Shown in pieces: positions 1 to 8,242 of a stretch of DNA of 32,403 bases. The stretch covers positions 1 to 32,403 of the forward strand of contig CAMBZU010000039.1 in NCBI GenBank assembly GCA_945872355.1, in the 5' to 3' direction. Position 1 is the first letter of the stretch. Each line of letters opens with the position of its first letter. The stretch is from Chitinophaga pinensis. Its GTDB lineage: Bacteria; Bacteroidota; Bacteroidia; UBA4408. The notes below the pieces were generated by a model. It did no database searches and was not told where the DNA came from. It saw only the letters and a list, made by a program, of their open reading frames with translations. Position numbers and translations under genes: made by a program.

Positions 1-1
1 C

Positions 2-1009
2 ACCATCAATACCGTTAGTGCCATTTGTACCTGGGGCTCCGTCAATACCATTGGTTCCGTTTATACCATCCAAACCATTTATTCCATCAATACCGTTTGT
101 GCCATTTGCACCAGGAGCGCCATCAATTCCATTCGTTCCGTTTATTCCAGAAGCACCATCCACACCGTTTGTGCCGTTAATACCATCAACACCGTTAGTG
201 CCATTAGCACCAGGTGCACCATCAATTCCGTTAGTGCCATTTACTCCATTAGTACCAGGTGCACCGTCAATTCCATTTATTCCATCAATACCATTTGTAC
301 CGGGAGCACCATCAATACCATTGGTTCCATCAACACCGTTAGTACCATCAATACCATTAATTCCAAGAGCACCATTGCAAACATATTGAATAAGGTTAAT
401 ATTTACTTCACTTAAATCAAGGACTCCATTTGCATTATCATCTATGCCTGTCTCTATTTTTATACCTCCATTTGCACAATTAGCACTAGGTGGTTCAACT
501 ATAGGTTTAATTAATGAGTTCTTACCATTAGAAGATGCATTTCCCGAATTTAATGCATAGAAGGCATACGGAACTGCCATAAATTGCTGTATACTCATTA
601 ATAGAAAGCTTCCATTATTACGAATATCAATTTCTACCTTTAAAAACTGATTGGCATTTGACCATGGAATATCAATTAAAGCTGAATGTGCACCATTTGG
701 TGAAACTGTGCCTTCGCCAATAACTAATGAAAACAAACCATGTTGGTCCGTTAAAGTAGTATGGGTTTCTTCATACAAGACTTGCCCGGTGGTACTTCCA
801 CTTAAAATACTAAACCTTACAGCAATAGTATTTTCAGCTATAGGTTTACCAGAATAATCAATTCCTGCAATTTCAATTCCTTTTTCATCTATTGCAATAG
901 CTTGATAATTTATTCCGCGCAATTGCCCAAAAGATTGCTGACTTAGGAAGCAAGTGATAACAATAATTAGACAGAAAATTATTTTTTTAAGGTTTAGCGT
1001 TTTAGCCAT
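2..1009 (-). CDS. Collagen-like repeat surface protein, C-terminus cut by window edge
   Basis: The gene is open from ATG at 1009 to the left edge (336 codons), so the C-terminus is missing. Residues 1-28 look like a signal peptide ending in SFGQ. Residues 30-155 match a module common in Bacteroidota surface proteins (begins LRGINYQAIA, ends QQFMAVPYAFYAL). Residues 178-212 form a short Cys-bounded module holding a textbook EF-hand-like loop (DDNANGVLDLSE, 190-201), probably calcium binding. From about residue 213 on there are roughly 40 Gly-X-Y triplets of the GTNGIDG / GAPGTNG type, rich in Asn and Asp with little proline. The start overlaps the end of the upstream barrel gene by 16 bases, so the two are probably cotranscribed. 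An exported fibrous or adhesive role is an inference; the module identification is from memory of the family. Confidence 0.85.
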   Translation of the reverse strand, partial: MAKTLNLKKIIFCLIIVITCFLSQQSFGQLRGINYQAIAIDEKGIEIAGIDYSGKPIAENTIAVRFSILSGSTTGQVLYEETHTTLTDQHGLFSLVIGEGTVSPNGAHSALIDIPWSNANQFLKVEIDIRNNGSFLLMSIQQFMAVPYAFYALNSGNASSNGKNSLIKPIVEPPSANCANGGIKIETGIDDNANGVLDLSEVNINLIQYVCNGALGINGIDGTNGVDGTNGIDGAPGTNGIDGINGIDGAPGTNGVNGTNGIDGAPGANGTNGVDGINGTNGVDGASGINGTNGIDGAPGANGTNGIDGINGLDGINGTNGIDGAPGTNGTNGIDG

Positions 1010-1641
1010 TGGGGAGCTGATTTAGTTATGTTAATTGCAATTCCTAAGGTGATAGAAAATCCGCGGTTGTTAAGTTTTTGAGAAGGTGTAGTTTCAATAT
1101 TTTTTAATCCAGTAATAAGATTAAATGAAGAGTAAAGTGAAATAAAATCAGACAATTTAATATTTACACCCCCACTAGAAATTACACCAAAATCATCTTT
1201 TGAAACAATCTTATTTTTTTTTATATCATACCTTTTTTCACCAATTATTTGCGTGGCGTTTATTAAACTTGCATAGTAGGGAGATACCAATATATAAGGC
1301 CTAATCCTCCATTTTTTAAGCATGTAGCCAACATTAATTTTAGCATCTGCATATTGAAAGTTCCATGCAAATCCAAGTTCACCAATTTGCTTAGTTGCTC
1401 CTCCTTTTCTGAGACCAACATTAATTCCAAGCATTAAACCTTTTTGACTAGCTTTTAAATAACCAAGGTTATAAGCATTAACTAAATTATAATTATAATC
1501 TTTAGATTTATTATTTCCGCTATCGGTAAATTTGAATTTAGAAAATACTTGAGATACATCAAATGCCACGAAAGGTTGAGCTTTACATGAATGAAAGTAG
1601 ATTATTCCACAGAGGAAAAGAATAATTTTTTTAAAATTCAT
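994..1641 (-). CDS. Outer-membrane beta-barrel protein (PorT/OmpA-like porin family)
   Basis: The 215-residue protein has an N-terminal hydrophobic export signal (residues 1-21, ending CKAQ). It is followed by alternating amphipathic strands with aromatic and glycine residues (for example AYNLGYLKASQKGLMLGINVGLRKGG and RGFSITLGIAINI), typical of eight-to-ten-stranded Bacteroidota outer-membrane barrels. I see no enzymatic motif. The Cys in the signal region could make it a lipoprotein, but the lipobox is poor. It starts 11 bases after the stop of the small T9SS protein and overlaps the start of the collagen-like gene, so the three form a likely operon. A role in anchoring or exporting the neighbouring surface protein is plausible but is inference only. 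Confidence 0.7.
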   Translation of the reverse strand: MNFKKIILFLCGIIYFHSCKAQPFVAFDVSQVFSKFKFTDSGNNKSKDYNYNLVNAYNLGYLKASQKGLMLGINVGLRKGGATKQIGELGFAWNFQYADAKINVGYMLKKWRIRPYILVSPYYASLINATQIIGEKRYDIKKNKIVSKDDFGVISSGGVNIKLSDFISLYSSFNLITGLKNIETTPSQKLNNRGFSITLGIAINITKSAPQWLKR

Positions 1642-1652
1642 AATTTTATTTT

Positions 1653-2147
1653 TTAACGGTTAATTATCAATTTGGCTGACAGCACTTTTTTATCTGAGAT
1701 TGAAGTAATATTTATGATATAAGCACCGCTAGAATAGTTTGTACAGTTTAATTTATAGCTTTTGAAACTTTCAAAATTAGAAGTAAATACCAATTGCCCT
1801 ATATTATCAAATACATCAAGTTTTACTCCCTTAAGAACAACTGAAGATTCAATATTTACAAAATCACTCGAAGGATTTGGAAATATTGTTAGTTTTAGAT
1901 TGGAAAGCAAAATCTCAATTTGAAATACTGGTTGCTGAAATCCAGGACGGTATGAAATATTATTTTGATTAGAGGTTTTTGTATTATAAGGTTGCCCAAT
2001 TGTTTGCCTTATTAAATAACCATCAGATGTAAAATAGCTACCTGTACTGGAGATTGTTTGACGTTGAATTGATTGCGCTCTTACTATGCAAGAATATTGA
2101 AAAAATAAAATAAAAATAAATAATAAAATACTAGTCTTTTGTTTCAT
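1653..2147 (-). CDS. Short T9SS type A sorting-domain protein
   Basis: The 164-residue protein has a signal peptide (1-24, ending VRAQ), then a short module with the SSTGSYFTSDGYLIRQTIGQPYNT pattern. A C-terminal type A sorting domain follows from about residue 85: LTIFPNPSSDFVNIE, then a beta-sandwich ending SAKLIINR. Such domains direct export through the type IX secretion system and are cut off at the cell surface. The gene has almost no cargo besides the approximately 50-residue IGQ module. The same architecture recurs in the gene at the right edge of the window (31899 on). It is the first gene of the probable operon with the barrel and collagen-like genes. Confidence 0.8.
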   Translation of the reverse strand: MKQKTSILLFIFILFFQYSCIVRAQSIQRQTISSTGSYFTSDGYLIRQTIGQPYNTKTSNQNNISYRPGFQQPVFQIEILLSNLKLTIFPNPSSDFVNIESSVVLKGVKLDVFDNIGQLVFTSNFESFKSYKLNCTNYSSGAYIINITSISDKKVLSAKLIINR

Positions 2148-2271
2148 AAAAATTGTAAATTATTATACTTTATGCGGTAAATATATTAATAAAATTGGGT
2201 TGATGGACATTTTTTAGGCTTCAAACCTCTACATCGTATGCTGCGTATAGCTTTGCATCAAATCAAAGGTT

Positions 2272-2712
2272 ATGAATAAAAAAATGCTTTTTCTGCAATA
2301 AGAATTTTGCAAAGAAAAATGGAATTGTAAAAGGAAAACAACTTTATAAATGCGGGGCCTGTGGTAAACAGTTTTTAGTTGGTGACAGGATAAATAACCT
2401 AGAATTATGGCAAGAATATGTTCAAGGAAAGCAAAAATATCTGCAGCTAGCTATAAAAAAAATGGGCTGTAAAAACCATTCAAAGAAGGCTTGACAGTGT
2501 TAAACCAAATTTCAATGCACCTATTTCAAAAAATGCAATTGTTTTAATTAACATCACTTATTGGAAAAAGGGCAACTTTGGGCCAATGCTTTTTAAAGAT
2601 TCAATAACTGGACAAAATCTTTTACAGTACTATGTTAGGTAAGAAACAAACTCATTATATATCAGTGGGATTAAGGAGTTAAAAGAAAAAGACTACTCAA
2701 TTATAGCTATCG
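2272..2712 (+). pseudogene. Decayed transposase with N-terminal zinc ribbon (IS remnant)
   Basis: Translating across frames recovers a recognisable transposase. A zinc ribbon (CFFCNKNFAKKNG then YKCGACGKQF) is followed by LWQEYVQGKQKYLQLAIKK, a TIQRRLD segment, and NAIVLINITYWKKGNFGPMLFKD. It breaks off after KDYSIIAIV. Lesions are visible: one extra A in the homopolymer at 2278-2284, a frameshift near 2470, an in-frame TAA at 2640-2642, and loss of everything past about 2712. The usual Asp before TTYW in this family appears as Asn (LINITYW), so even the catalytic site looks mutated. From memory it resembles Bacteroidota transposases annotated as IS256, variant Zn-binding type. I could not define terminal inverted repeats. 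Confidence 0.75.
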
Positions 2713-2958
2713 TTTTTGCGTGTAATGCGTTTTATTTGTTTCTAAACCGCGACCTGACTTAAAATATTTTTCTCGTTTAAGCGCTTCTTCTTTTGATAAA
2801 TAAAACTCAACATAAACAACTATCCATGGTCTATGCTTTGCTGTGCTGTCTTTTCCATAAATATTATGCGATTTGATTCGCTCTATCAAATGAGCAGTAT
2901 AGCCCGTGTAGTTACTACCGTTCTTAAGTGAAAATAATATGTAAACAGCAAAGTCCAT
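2707..2958 (-). CDS. GIY-YIG nuclease domain protein
   Basis: This is an 83-residue single-domain protein of the UvrC/URI-type GIY-YIG family. The N-terminal YILFSLKNGSNYTGYT corresponds to the GIY...YIG element. A basic HN-containing helix (RIKSHNIYGKDSTAKHRPW), the glutamate-bearing YVEFYLSKEEALKREKYFKSGRG segment and the usual small size all fit. Members are putative structure-specific or repair nucleases of mostly unknown role. The last 16 residues (LETNKTHYTQKR end) do not look like the usual family tail. The stop codon abuts the truncated transposase at 2712, so the C-terminus may have been altered by insertion. The start is only 7 bases from a perfect palindrome that serves as the tRNA terminator, with no visible ribosome binding site. 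Confidence 0.8.
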   Translation of the reverse strand: MDFAVYILFSLKNGSNYTGYTAHLIERIKSHNIYGKDSTAKHRPWIVVYVEFYLSKEEALKREKYFKSGRGLETNKTHYTQKR

Positions 2959-2965
2959 TCATAAA

Positions 2966-2993
2966 AAAAGCGATACAAATTTGTATCGCTTTT
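2966..2993 (-). terminator. Intrinsic terminator of the tRNA-fMet gene
   Basis: A perfect 28-base palindrome (14-base arms, AAAAGCGATACAAA and its complement) lies 6 bases beyond the tRNA 3' end. On the minus strand it is followed by a T run. It could also work from the plus strand. Its distal end is 7 bases from the ATG of the GIY-YIG gene. Confidence 0.75.
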
Positions 2994-2999
2994 AATAAG

Positions 3000-3072
<73 letters not shown>

Positions 3073-3137
3073 ATATATTTTTAGAACTTTCTCTCTTTAA
3101 TTGATACTTTTAACAACACAGCCTTTAAAAGCGAGTG

Positions 3138-3169
3138 CAAAAGTAGGCTTATTATTCTTCAATTCAAAA
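3138..3169 (-). promoter_or_regulatory. Candidate promoter of the tRNA-fMet gene
   Basis: On the minus strand a -7 box TACTTTTG (3145-3138) matches the Bacteroidota consensus TAnnTTTG. A TTG (3167-3165, within TTTTG) lies 19 bases upstream, the expected -33 spacing. The implied leader before the tRNA is about 60 bases. Confidence 0.55.
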
Positions 3170-3278
3170 TTAATATGATTATTCGTTCATAATCAAAGTA
3201 TTAGCAATTGGAAATCCAATTAAAATTGAATTTTAGTTTAAAATAGCTAATTCTAATATTAAAGCTTGCTCAACCTTA

Positions 3279-3316
3279 AACTAAAGCTCAATTAATTCAC
3301 AATTTGAGCTTTAGTT
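3279..3316. repeat. 13-base inverted repeat
   Basis: The arm AACTAAAGCTCAA (3279-3291) pairs perfectly with TTGAGCTTTAGTT (3304-3316) around a 12-base loop. It lies in the gap between the tRNA promoter and the AIM24 terminator. No T run follows, so it is not an obvious terminator. Its function is unknown. Confidence 0.5.
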
Positions 3317-3354
3317 GAGTTTGCGGTAAAAACATATTTCTAATTTTTAACCCA

Positions 3355-3388
3355 TTAAAAAACCGAAGTTTACTCTTCGGTTTTTTAA
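3355..3388 (-). terminator. Intrinsic terminator after the AIM24-family gene
   Basis: The stem AAAAAACCGAAG / CTTCGGTTTTTT (3357-3368 with 3375-3386, extendable by two pairs) has a 6-base loop. It lies about 19 bases past the stop of the minus-strand gene ending at 3407. It is symmetrical enough to act in both directions. Confidence 0.8.
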
Positions 3389-3406
3389 TTTATAAGTGCC
3401 TAAATC

Positions 3407-4204
3407 CTACCTCCCGTCACCATCCAATAAATTACCCAAACCACCTAAAATACTGCCTTCTTCTTTTCTTCCACCAGCTGAACCATACTGCAATATTCTG
3501 CTTGCTAAACGGCTAATTGGTAAAGATTGTATCCAAACCGTACCAGGACCAGTTAAGATTGCAAAAAACAAACCTTCGCCGCCAAAAATGGTGTTTTTAA
3601 TACCGCCTATAAATTGTATATCGTAGTTAATCATAGAGGTAAAGGCTACGATACAACCTGTATCAATTTTTAATGTTTCTCCTGGTTTTAAATTGCGCTC
3701 TAAAATAGTTCCTCCTGCGTGCACAAAGGCCATTCCATCGCCTTCTAGTTTTTGCATAATGAAACCTTCGCCACCAAATAAACCTGTGCCTAATTTTCTT
3801 TGAAACTCAATGCCCACACTCACCCCTTTGGCAGCGCATAAAAAGGCATCTTTTTGACAAATCACACGGCCTTGCAATTGATCTAAATCTAATGGAATAA
3901 TTTTACCTGGATAAGGCGAAGCAAAAGTAACACGCTTTTTGCCCATGCCCATATTAGAAAAGGCTGTCATAAACAAGCTTTCGCCCGTTAACAAACGCTT
4001 ACCCGCCGAAAATAATTTATTCATAAAACCACCTGAATTTTGCTTACTTCCATCGCCAAAAATAGTTTCCATTTGAATGTCACTATCCATCATCATAAAA
4101 CTGCCAGACTCAGCTACAACAGTCTCTTGAGGATCTAACTCAATTTCTACACATTGCATTTCTTCACCAAAAATGCGATAATCTATTTCGTGATTTGTTT
4201 TCAT
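3407..4204 (-). CDS. AIM24 / TIGR00266 family protein
   Basis: The 265-residue protein matches the TIGR00266/AIM24 beta-helical family. It opens with [42 protein letters not shown]. Central glycine-rich repeats follow ([27 protein letters not shown]). The typical end is [40 protein letters not shown] plus a Gly-rich tail. Its length is normal for the family. No catalytic residues are known; the yeast relative is needed for mitochondrial inner-membrane organisation, while bacterial members are uncharacterised. It is monocistronic, with a candidate promoter 18 bases upstream of the ATG and a terminator downstream. Confidence 0.9.
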   Translation of the reverse strand: MKTNHEIDYRIFGEEMQCVEIELDPQETVVAESGSFMMMDSDIQMETIFGDGSKQNSGGFMNKLFSAGKRLLTGESLFMTAFSNMGMGKKRVTFASPYPGKIIPLDLDQLQGRVICQKDAFLCAAKGVSVGIEFQRKLGTGLFGGEGFIMQKLEGDGMAFVHAGGTILERNLKPGETLKIDTGCIVAFTSMINYDIQFIGGIKNTIFGGEGLFFAILTGPGTVWIQSLPISRLASRILQYGSAGGRKEEGSILGGLGNLLDGDGR

Positions 4205-4221
4205 ATTGTTGTTTTGAAGGG

Positions 4222-4229
4222 CAAATTTA
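4222..4229 (-). promoter_or_regulatory. Candidate -7 box for the AIM24-family gene
   Basis: The minus-strand TAAATTTG matches TAnnTTTG exactly and sits 17 bases before the ATG at 4204. I see no convincing -33 TTG, so this is a candidate only. Confidence 0.4.
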
Positions 4230-4472
4230 TTAATAAAATGTTTTAAATTCCTAAGCTTTTGATTTCAAAATAATATTAAATATTACTTTATGTGCCAAAC
4301 ATCATTAGGTGATATTAAATGATGTAATTAAGGCTTGGCCGCTTTTTATTTATATTCAACAAGCAGCATTTTTAGCAATTTCTAGATTTTGCTTTGTTAA
4401 TCTATCCTTAAAAATGAATACTTGTGTACTAATAATAAAATTAATTTTTCAACTTCGCATAAAAATATAATC

Positions 4473-6137
4473 ATGAAAAAATTTCATTGTGCTTTAATTT
4501 TAGTTTTAACGCTTTTTACAGTGCAAAGTCAAGCAGCTGATATTACAGTGAAACCGCAAACAAAAGAAGTATTGGTTTATTTGCAAAATGCCCAAATTAA
4601 TGCCACAGCAGAAGTTAATTTGGTGCCGGGCATGTATAATATTGTGCTGGAAGATTTATCTCAGTTTTTAGATGACAACAGTGTGCAGATAAAAGGCGAT
4701 GCTGATTTTACAATCCTATCGGTTGTTACAAAAAAGAATTATTTAGGAGACGAAAGAAAAGATCCAAAACTTAAGGCCTTGGAGGATAGCATTGAGGTAA
4801 TGAATACAAAACTTAACGCTGTAAAAAATCAAATAGATGCCCTCAATGAAGAGCTGGTAATGATAATTGCAAACAAGAGCATACAAGGAGACAATATAGG
4901 TGTAAGCACTGTAGAGCTTGAAAAAATGGCAAATTTTTACAGGGTACGCGTTTTAGAAATTCGTAATAAACTTACCGAAAACGAAAAAAAACAAACCAAA
5001 ATACGTGAGAAAAACAGCGCTATTCTAAATCAATTAAACCAGCTAAAAAGTCAACAAACCAAGGTATATAGTGAAATTACGCTGGCTATCAAATGTAACT
5101 CAACTACTAAATCGAAAATACAATTAAGTTATATGGTTACCAATGCTGGTTGGGCGCCATTTTATGATATTAAATCAGAATCATTAACAGAGCCTATCAC
5201 GATATTAAGTAAGGCAAATGTTTTTCAAACTACAGGCGAAGATTGGAAAAATGTTAAGCTTTCTTTAAGTACAGGAAATCCCACATACAATAACACCAAA
5301 CCCGTATTAATTCCTTACACTTTGTTACTTAGCAATACCGATCAAATTTACAGAAAGGGTTATAACAAAAGCATGACGCTGTCGAGTTCAAATTCAGGAG
5401 TGGTAATGGATGCTCCATCAATGCAAGATGTTATAATTAGCGCTAGTAGAAATCAATCTAAACTAATTGAAAATAACGCTGGATTAACCTCTTCACAGGT
5501 TTCAGGCTATACAAGTAATACCGAAAATCAAACCAACAACATTTTTGAAATTTCTATTCCTTATAATATTCCATCAGATGGAAAAGAATATGTAGTAGCT
5601 ATACAAGAATACAAAGCGCCTGCAGTATACAGTTACACTGCTATTCCAAAATTAGATAAGGATGCTTTTTTATTGGCCAACCTTATCAACTGGGACCAAA
5701 CAGGTTTATTACCTGGCGAAGCCAATCTCTTTAACGAGGGCACTTTCGTTGGTAAATCTTATTTTGAAACACGTGTTACCAATGATACAATTCCTGTATC
5801 GCTGGGGCGCGAAAAAAACATCATTTTAGATCGCAAAAAAGTAAAGAGTTTTACCGAAAAAAACTTTACAGGTGGCACCAAAAAAACTACTTTAGAATTT
5901 GAAATTATGGTGCGCAATAAAAAGAAAGCGGAAGTAGAAATTACCATTGAAGATCAAATACCACTGTCAAATACCGAAGAAGTTACTATTGAGCTTATTA
6001 ACGGCAGCAACGCCACTTACGTGAAGGAAACTGGGAAATTAAAATGGATTATTAAATTGAAACCTTCGGAAAGTAATACGCTTAAGTTTGGTTATATTAT
6101 TAAGTATCCTAAAAAGTACAATATTTCTAATTTGTAA
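4473..6137 (+). CDS. MuiA-like protein with DUF4140 and DUF4139 domains
   Basis: I take the ATG at 4473 (554 residues) as the start because it begins a clean signal peptide (MKKFHCALILVLTLFTVQSQA). An upstream TTG at 4422 would add 17 unlikely residues. After the signal comes the DUF4140 region (about 25-90; VKPQTKEVLVYLQNAQINATAEVNLVPG), then a long charged coiled coil (about 90-200). The C-terminal DUF4139 domain follows (about 205-550) with YMVTNAGWAPFYDIKS, TGEDWKNVKLSLSTGNP and a final TLKFGYIIKYPK. This order is that of the mucoidy-inhibitor MuiA family, whose biochemistry is unknown. The protein is presumably periplasmic. A Ser/Asn-rich stretch near 300-350 between strands looks like a low-complexity loop. 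Confidence 0.85.
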   Translation: MKKFHCALILVLTLFTVQSQAADITVKPQTKEVLVYLQNAQINATAEVNLVPGMYNIVLEDLSQFLDDNSVQIKGDADFTILSVVTKKNYLGDERKDPKLKALEDSIEVMNTKLNAVKNQIDALNEELVMIIANKSIQGDNIGVSTVELEKMANFYRVRVLEIRNKLTENEKKQTKIREKNSAILNQLNQLKSQQTKVYSEITLAIKCNSTTKSKIQLSYMVTNAGWAPFYDIKSESLTEPITILSKANVFQTTGEDWKNVKLSLSTGNPTYNNTKPVLIPYTLLLSNTDQIYRKGYNKSMTLSSSNSGVVMDAPSMQDVIISASRNQSKLIENNAGLTSSQVSGYTSNTENQTNNIFEISIPYNIPSDGKEYVVAIQEYKAPAVYSYTAIPKLDKDAFLLANLINWDQTGLLPGEANLFNEGTFVGKSYFETRVTNDTIPVSLGREKNIILDRKKVKSFTEKNFTGGTKKTTLEFEIMVRNKKKAEVEITIEDQIPLSNTEEVTIELINGSNATYVKETGKLKWIIKLKPSESNTLKFGYIIKYPKKYNISNL

Positions 6138-6212
6138 AATAGTTGCCACAGATTCACAGATTAAAAAATTTTATTTTGTTTGATTAAATGAATTCTTATT
6201 TAAAAAACAGTT

Positions 6213-6671
6213 ATGTCCTACCCCAACATATACGAAAACAGCACTACTACATTATTAATTTCTAGATTAAACAAATTAAACGCCAACGCTGCACCAAAAT
6301 GGGGCAAAATGAATGTAGCACAAATGTTACACCATGTTAACTTAATTTATGATACCGCCTTCCATAAGTATGACCCTAAAACTCCAACCTTTGTGAAGTT
6401 TATGCTTAAAATGTTTGTAAAAGACACGGTAGTTGGAGATAAACCTTACAAGAAGAATTCGCCTACTGCCAAGTATTTAGTGATGACATCGGATTTTGGT
6501 TTTGAAAAAGAAAAAGAAGCGCTGATAAGTAACTTTAAAGATGCAGAAGAAAAAGGGCCAACTTACTTTGAAAGCAAAGACAGCAATGGCTTTGGAAAGT
6601 TAACAGCTAAAGAATGGAGCCATATGTTATATAAACATATTGATCATCATTATAGTCAGTTTGGGGTGTAA
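6213..6671 (+). CDS. DUF1569 (DinB-like four-helix) protein
   Basis: The 152-residue protein fits the DUF1569 branch of the DinB/YfiT four-helix metal-binding superfamily. LNANAAPKWGKMNVAQMLHHVNLIYDTAF supplies the first histidines. The C-terminal WSHMLYKHIDHHYSQFGV supplies the H-x3-HH pattern, so a divalent-metal site is likely. Homologues include thiol transferases and stress proteins, but this branch has no known reaction. It has no signal peptide and is probably cytoplasmic. It begins 75 bases after the MuiA-like gene, and the gap holds a CAGATTCACAGATT direct repeat. Confidence 0.8.
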   Translation: MSYPNIYENSTTTLLISRLNKLNANAAPKWGKMNVAQMLHHVNLIYDTAFHKYDPKTPTFVKFMLKMFVKDTVVGDKPYKKNSPTAKYLVMTSDFGFEKEKEALISNFKDAEEKGPTYFESKDSNGFGKLTAKEWSHMLYKHIDHHYSQFGV

Positions 6672-6678
6672 TGCTAGT

Positions 6679-6709
6679 ACTTTAACAAAGTTAAGAACTT
6701 TGTTAAAGT
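6679..6709. repeat. Hairpin repeat, copy 1
   Basis: Perfect 14-base arms (ACTTTAACAAAGTT and its complement) flank the 3-base loop AAG. It lies 7 bases after the DUF1569 stop. The same arms and the following TGAA recur at 8243-8273 with loop TTG. No T run follows, so it is a poor terminator. Confidence 0.75.
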
Positions 6710-6775
6710 TGAATTAAGTAGTTGTATTGTTTTAATCAAGTTGGGATGTAATTGTAAGTTTTAAAAAAATATCAA

Positions 6776-7735
6776 ATGAAAAAATATACGCTCTTTTTTT
6801 GTTTAATGATTGTTCTTTTGCAATCAAAGGCGCAGCACTATAATTTATTTAAACCTTACTGTGATTATATTTACACTGATGGTTATACGGTTCATTTCGA
6901 TTCAACCTATGCACAAGGCGCAGACTCCATTTTTCTAAATTATGTGCAATTAAATACAAATACTTTTCCTAACACTTATAATAGAAATAATTGGTTTTGT
7001 AGTGCTGCAATTAAATCAAGCCAAAATGAGTGGATGATTGTTTATAATTATGATTCTGTTTTTACTTTTAAGCCTTTAACAAGTGTCAGTAACAGCTGGA
7101 TTTTATACCAATTTCAAAATGGAAATAAAGTTAAGGCTACGGTTGATTCTGTTGTTTTTACCACTATAATTTCGATGGATGATTCTGCAAAATATATTAG
7201 CTTACAACTCACAGATAGCCTGAATAATAACCTGAGTTCAAACATTAATTTATTTCAAATACAAATTGCAAAAAAAATTGGTTTAATAAAATTTCCAACG
7301 TTTGAAATACTTTTTGGCGGAGGAGGCAATATAGAAGCATTGATAGGCTGCTCCAATCCAGCCATTGGCTTGCAAAACCTAACAGCATATGATGTTTTTA
7401 ATATGGAAGTTGGGGATGAGATCATCAGTCACCAATCAGCCGGATGGAATCCTATGTCTAAATTTACACGAAGAAAAGTGATTTCAAAAACATTTATGAA
7501 TAATGTTTTCACATATACTGATTCTGTTTTTATCATTAATCAAACCGATCCAATGTCAAATTCTTTATATACAGTGGTTCAAAACAATGTAGTTACAAGA
7601 GTTATTGATTTAAACGCTGATTATTATAAAGTGTGGAGCAGTTTAAGCGGATCAGGAATTATTGATAATTATAACAATGTGTATCCAATAGCGCTTTCCG
7701 GTTATTCGACTTGGGATACAGAATTATGTGTTTAA
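6776..7735 (+). CDS. Secreted protein, N-terminal part of a gene split by an in-frame stop
   Basis: The 319-residue open frame begins with a signal peptide (MKKYTLFFCLMIVLLQSKAQ) and ends at TAA 7733-7735. The body is rich in Asn, Ser and aromatics and I recognise no domain. The reading frame continues in the same register without another stop through 8200, where a T9SS type A sorting domain is encoded. The original gene was therefore probably 6776-8200 (474 residues plus the stop at codon 320). As it stands the product would lose its sorting domain and should stay in the periplasm or be degraded. Whether the stop is real or an assembly error cannot be told from one sequence. Confidence 0.7.
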   Translation: MKKYTLFFCLMIVLLQSKAQHYNLFKPYCDYIYTDGYTVHFDSTYAQGADSIFLNYVQLNTNTFPNTYNRNNWFCSAAIKSSQNEWMIVYNYDSVFTFKPLTSVSNSWILYQFQNGNKVKATVDSVVFTTIISMDDSAKYISLQLTDSLNNNLSSNINLFQIQIAKKIGLIKFPTFEILFGGGGNIEALIGCSNPAIGLQNLTAYDVFNMEVGDEIISHQSAGWNPMSKFTRRKVISKTFMNNVFTYTDSVFIINQTDPMSNSLYTVVQNNVVTRVIDLNADYYKVWSSLSGSGIIDNYNNVYPIALSGYSTWDTELCV

Positions 7736-8200
7736 AGGAAGTTCCAACATCAAGGGTGGTTTGGAATTGATAGTTCAGGAATTGCCAATGAAAGTATAGG
7801 CAGTTTTAATACCTTATCTGTTTATAAAGGCCTTGGTGAAATTTATTACACCCCACCTTGGCCCATGAACGATAAATATATACCTGTTTATTACAAAAAA
7901 GGCAACGAAACCTGCGGTAATTGGGTTAATTTTCAATACTTACTCACAGGCATAAATGAATTTGATAAAGATTTACCCACATTTACTATACAACCCAATC
8001 CTGCCGATAGCTATATAAAAATCAATAACCCTAACAATGATGCTTTAGAATTAACAATAGTTAATTATATGGGGAAAAAAGTACTTGAAACTGACATTAA
8101 AAATCAAAACCAAGTGATCAATGTGGAGCAGCTATGCAATGGGGTATATATGGTTAATTTGAACAACAGTTTTAACAGTAAATTGATTATTAATCGTTAG
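7736..8200 (+). pseudogene. 3' part of the split gene, carrying the T9SS type A sorting domain
   Basis: In the same frame as the preceding part, the codons read RKFQHQGWFGIDSSGIANESIG and on to GINEFDKDLPTFTIQPNPADSYIKI. The strand pattern and the terminal SKLIINR are typical of a type A sorting domain (about the last 80 residues). An ATG at 7865 gives an isolated 111-codon frame, but it has no signal peptide and so could not enter the secretion route on its own. This makes an independent gene unlikely. The piece is best read as the severed end of the 6776 gene. Confidence 0.75.
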
Positions 8201-8242
8201 TTTATTTTCATTGGTTTTTATTCCTAACCATCGAGGTAAAAA

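Noticed and set aside
18-389. Plus-strand proline-rich open frame
   Set aside because: It is the antisense shadow of the collagen-like Gly-X-Y repeats on the minus strand.
18-389. Short direct repeats that could suggest a CRISPR array
   Set aside because: The repeats are in-frame codons of Gly-X-Y triplets with no spacers; no CRISPR array was seen anywhere in the window.
4422-4472. Upstream TTG start for the MuiA-like gene
   Set aside because: It would place 17 polar residues before a perfect signal peptide beginning at ATG 4473.
5768-5777. AACACGTGTT as a further parS site
   Set aside because: It lies inside the MuiA-like coding region and matches only the CACGTG core, not the flanks.
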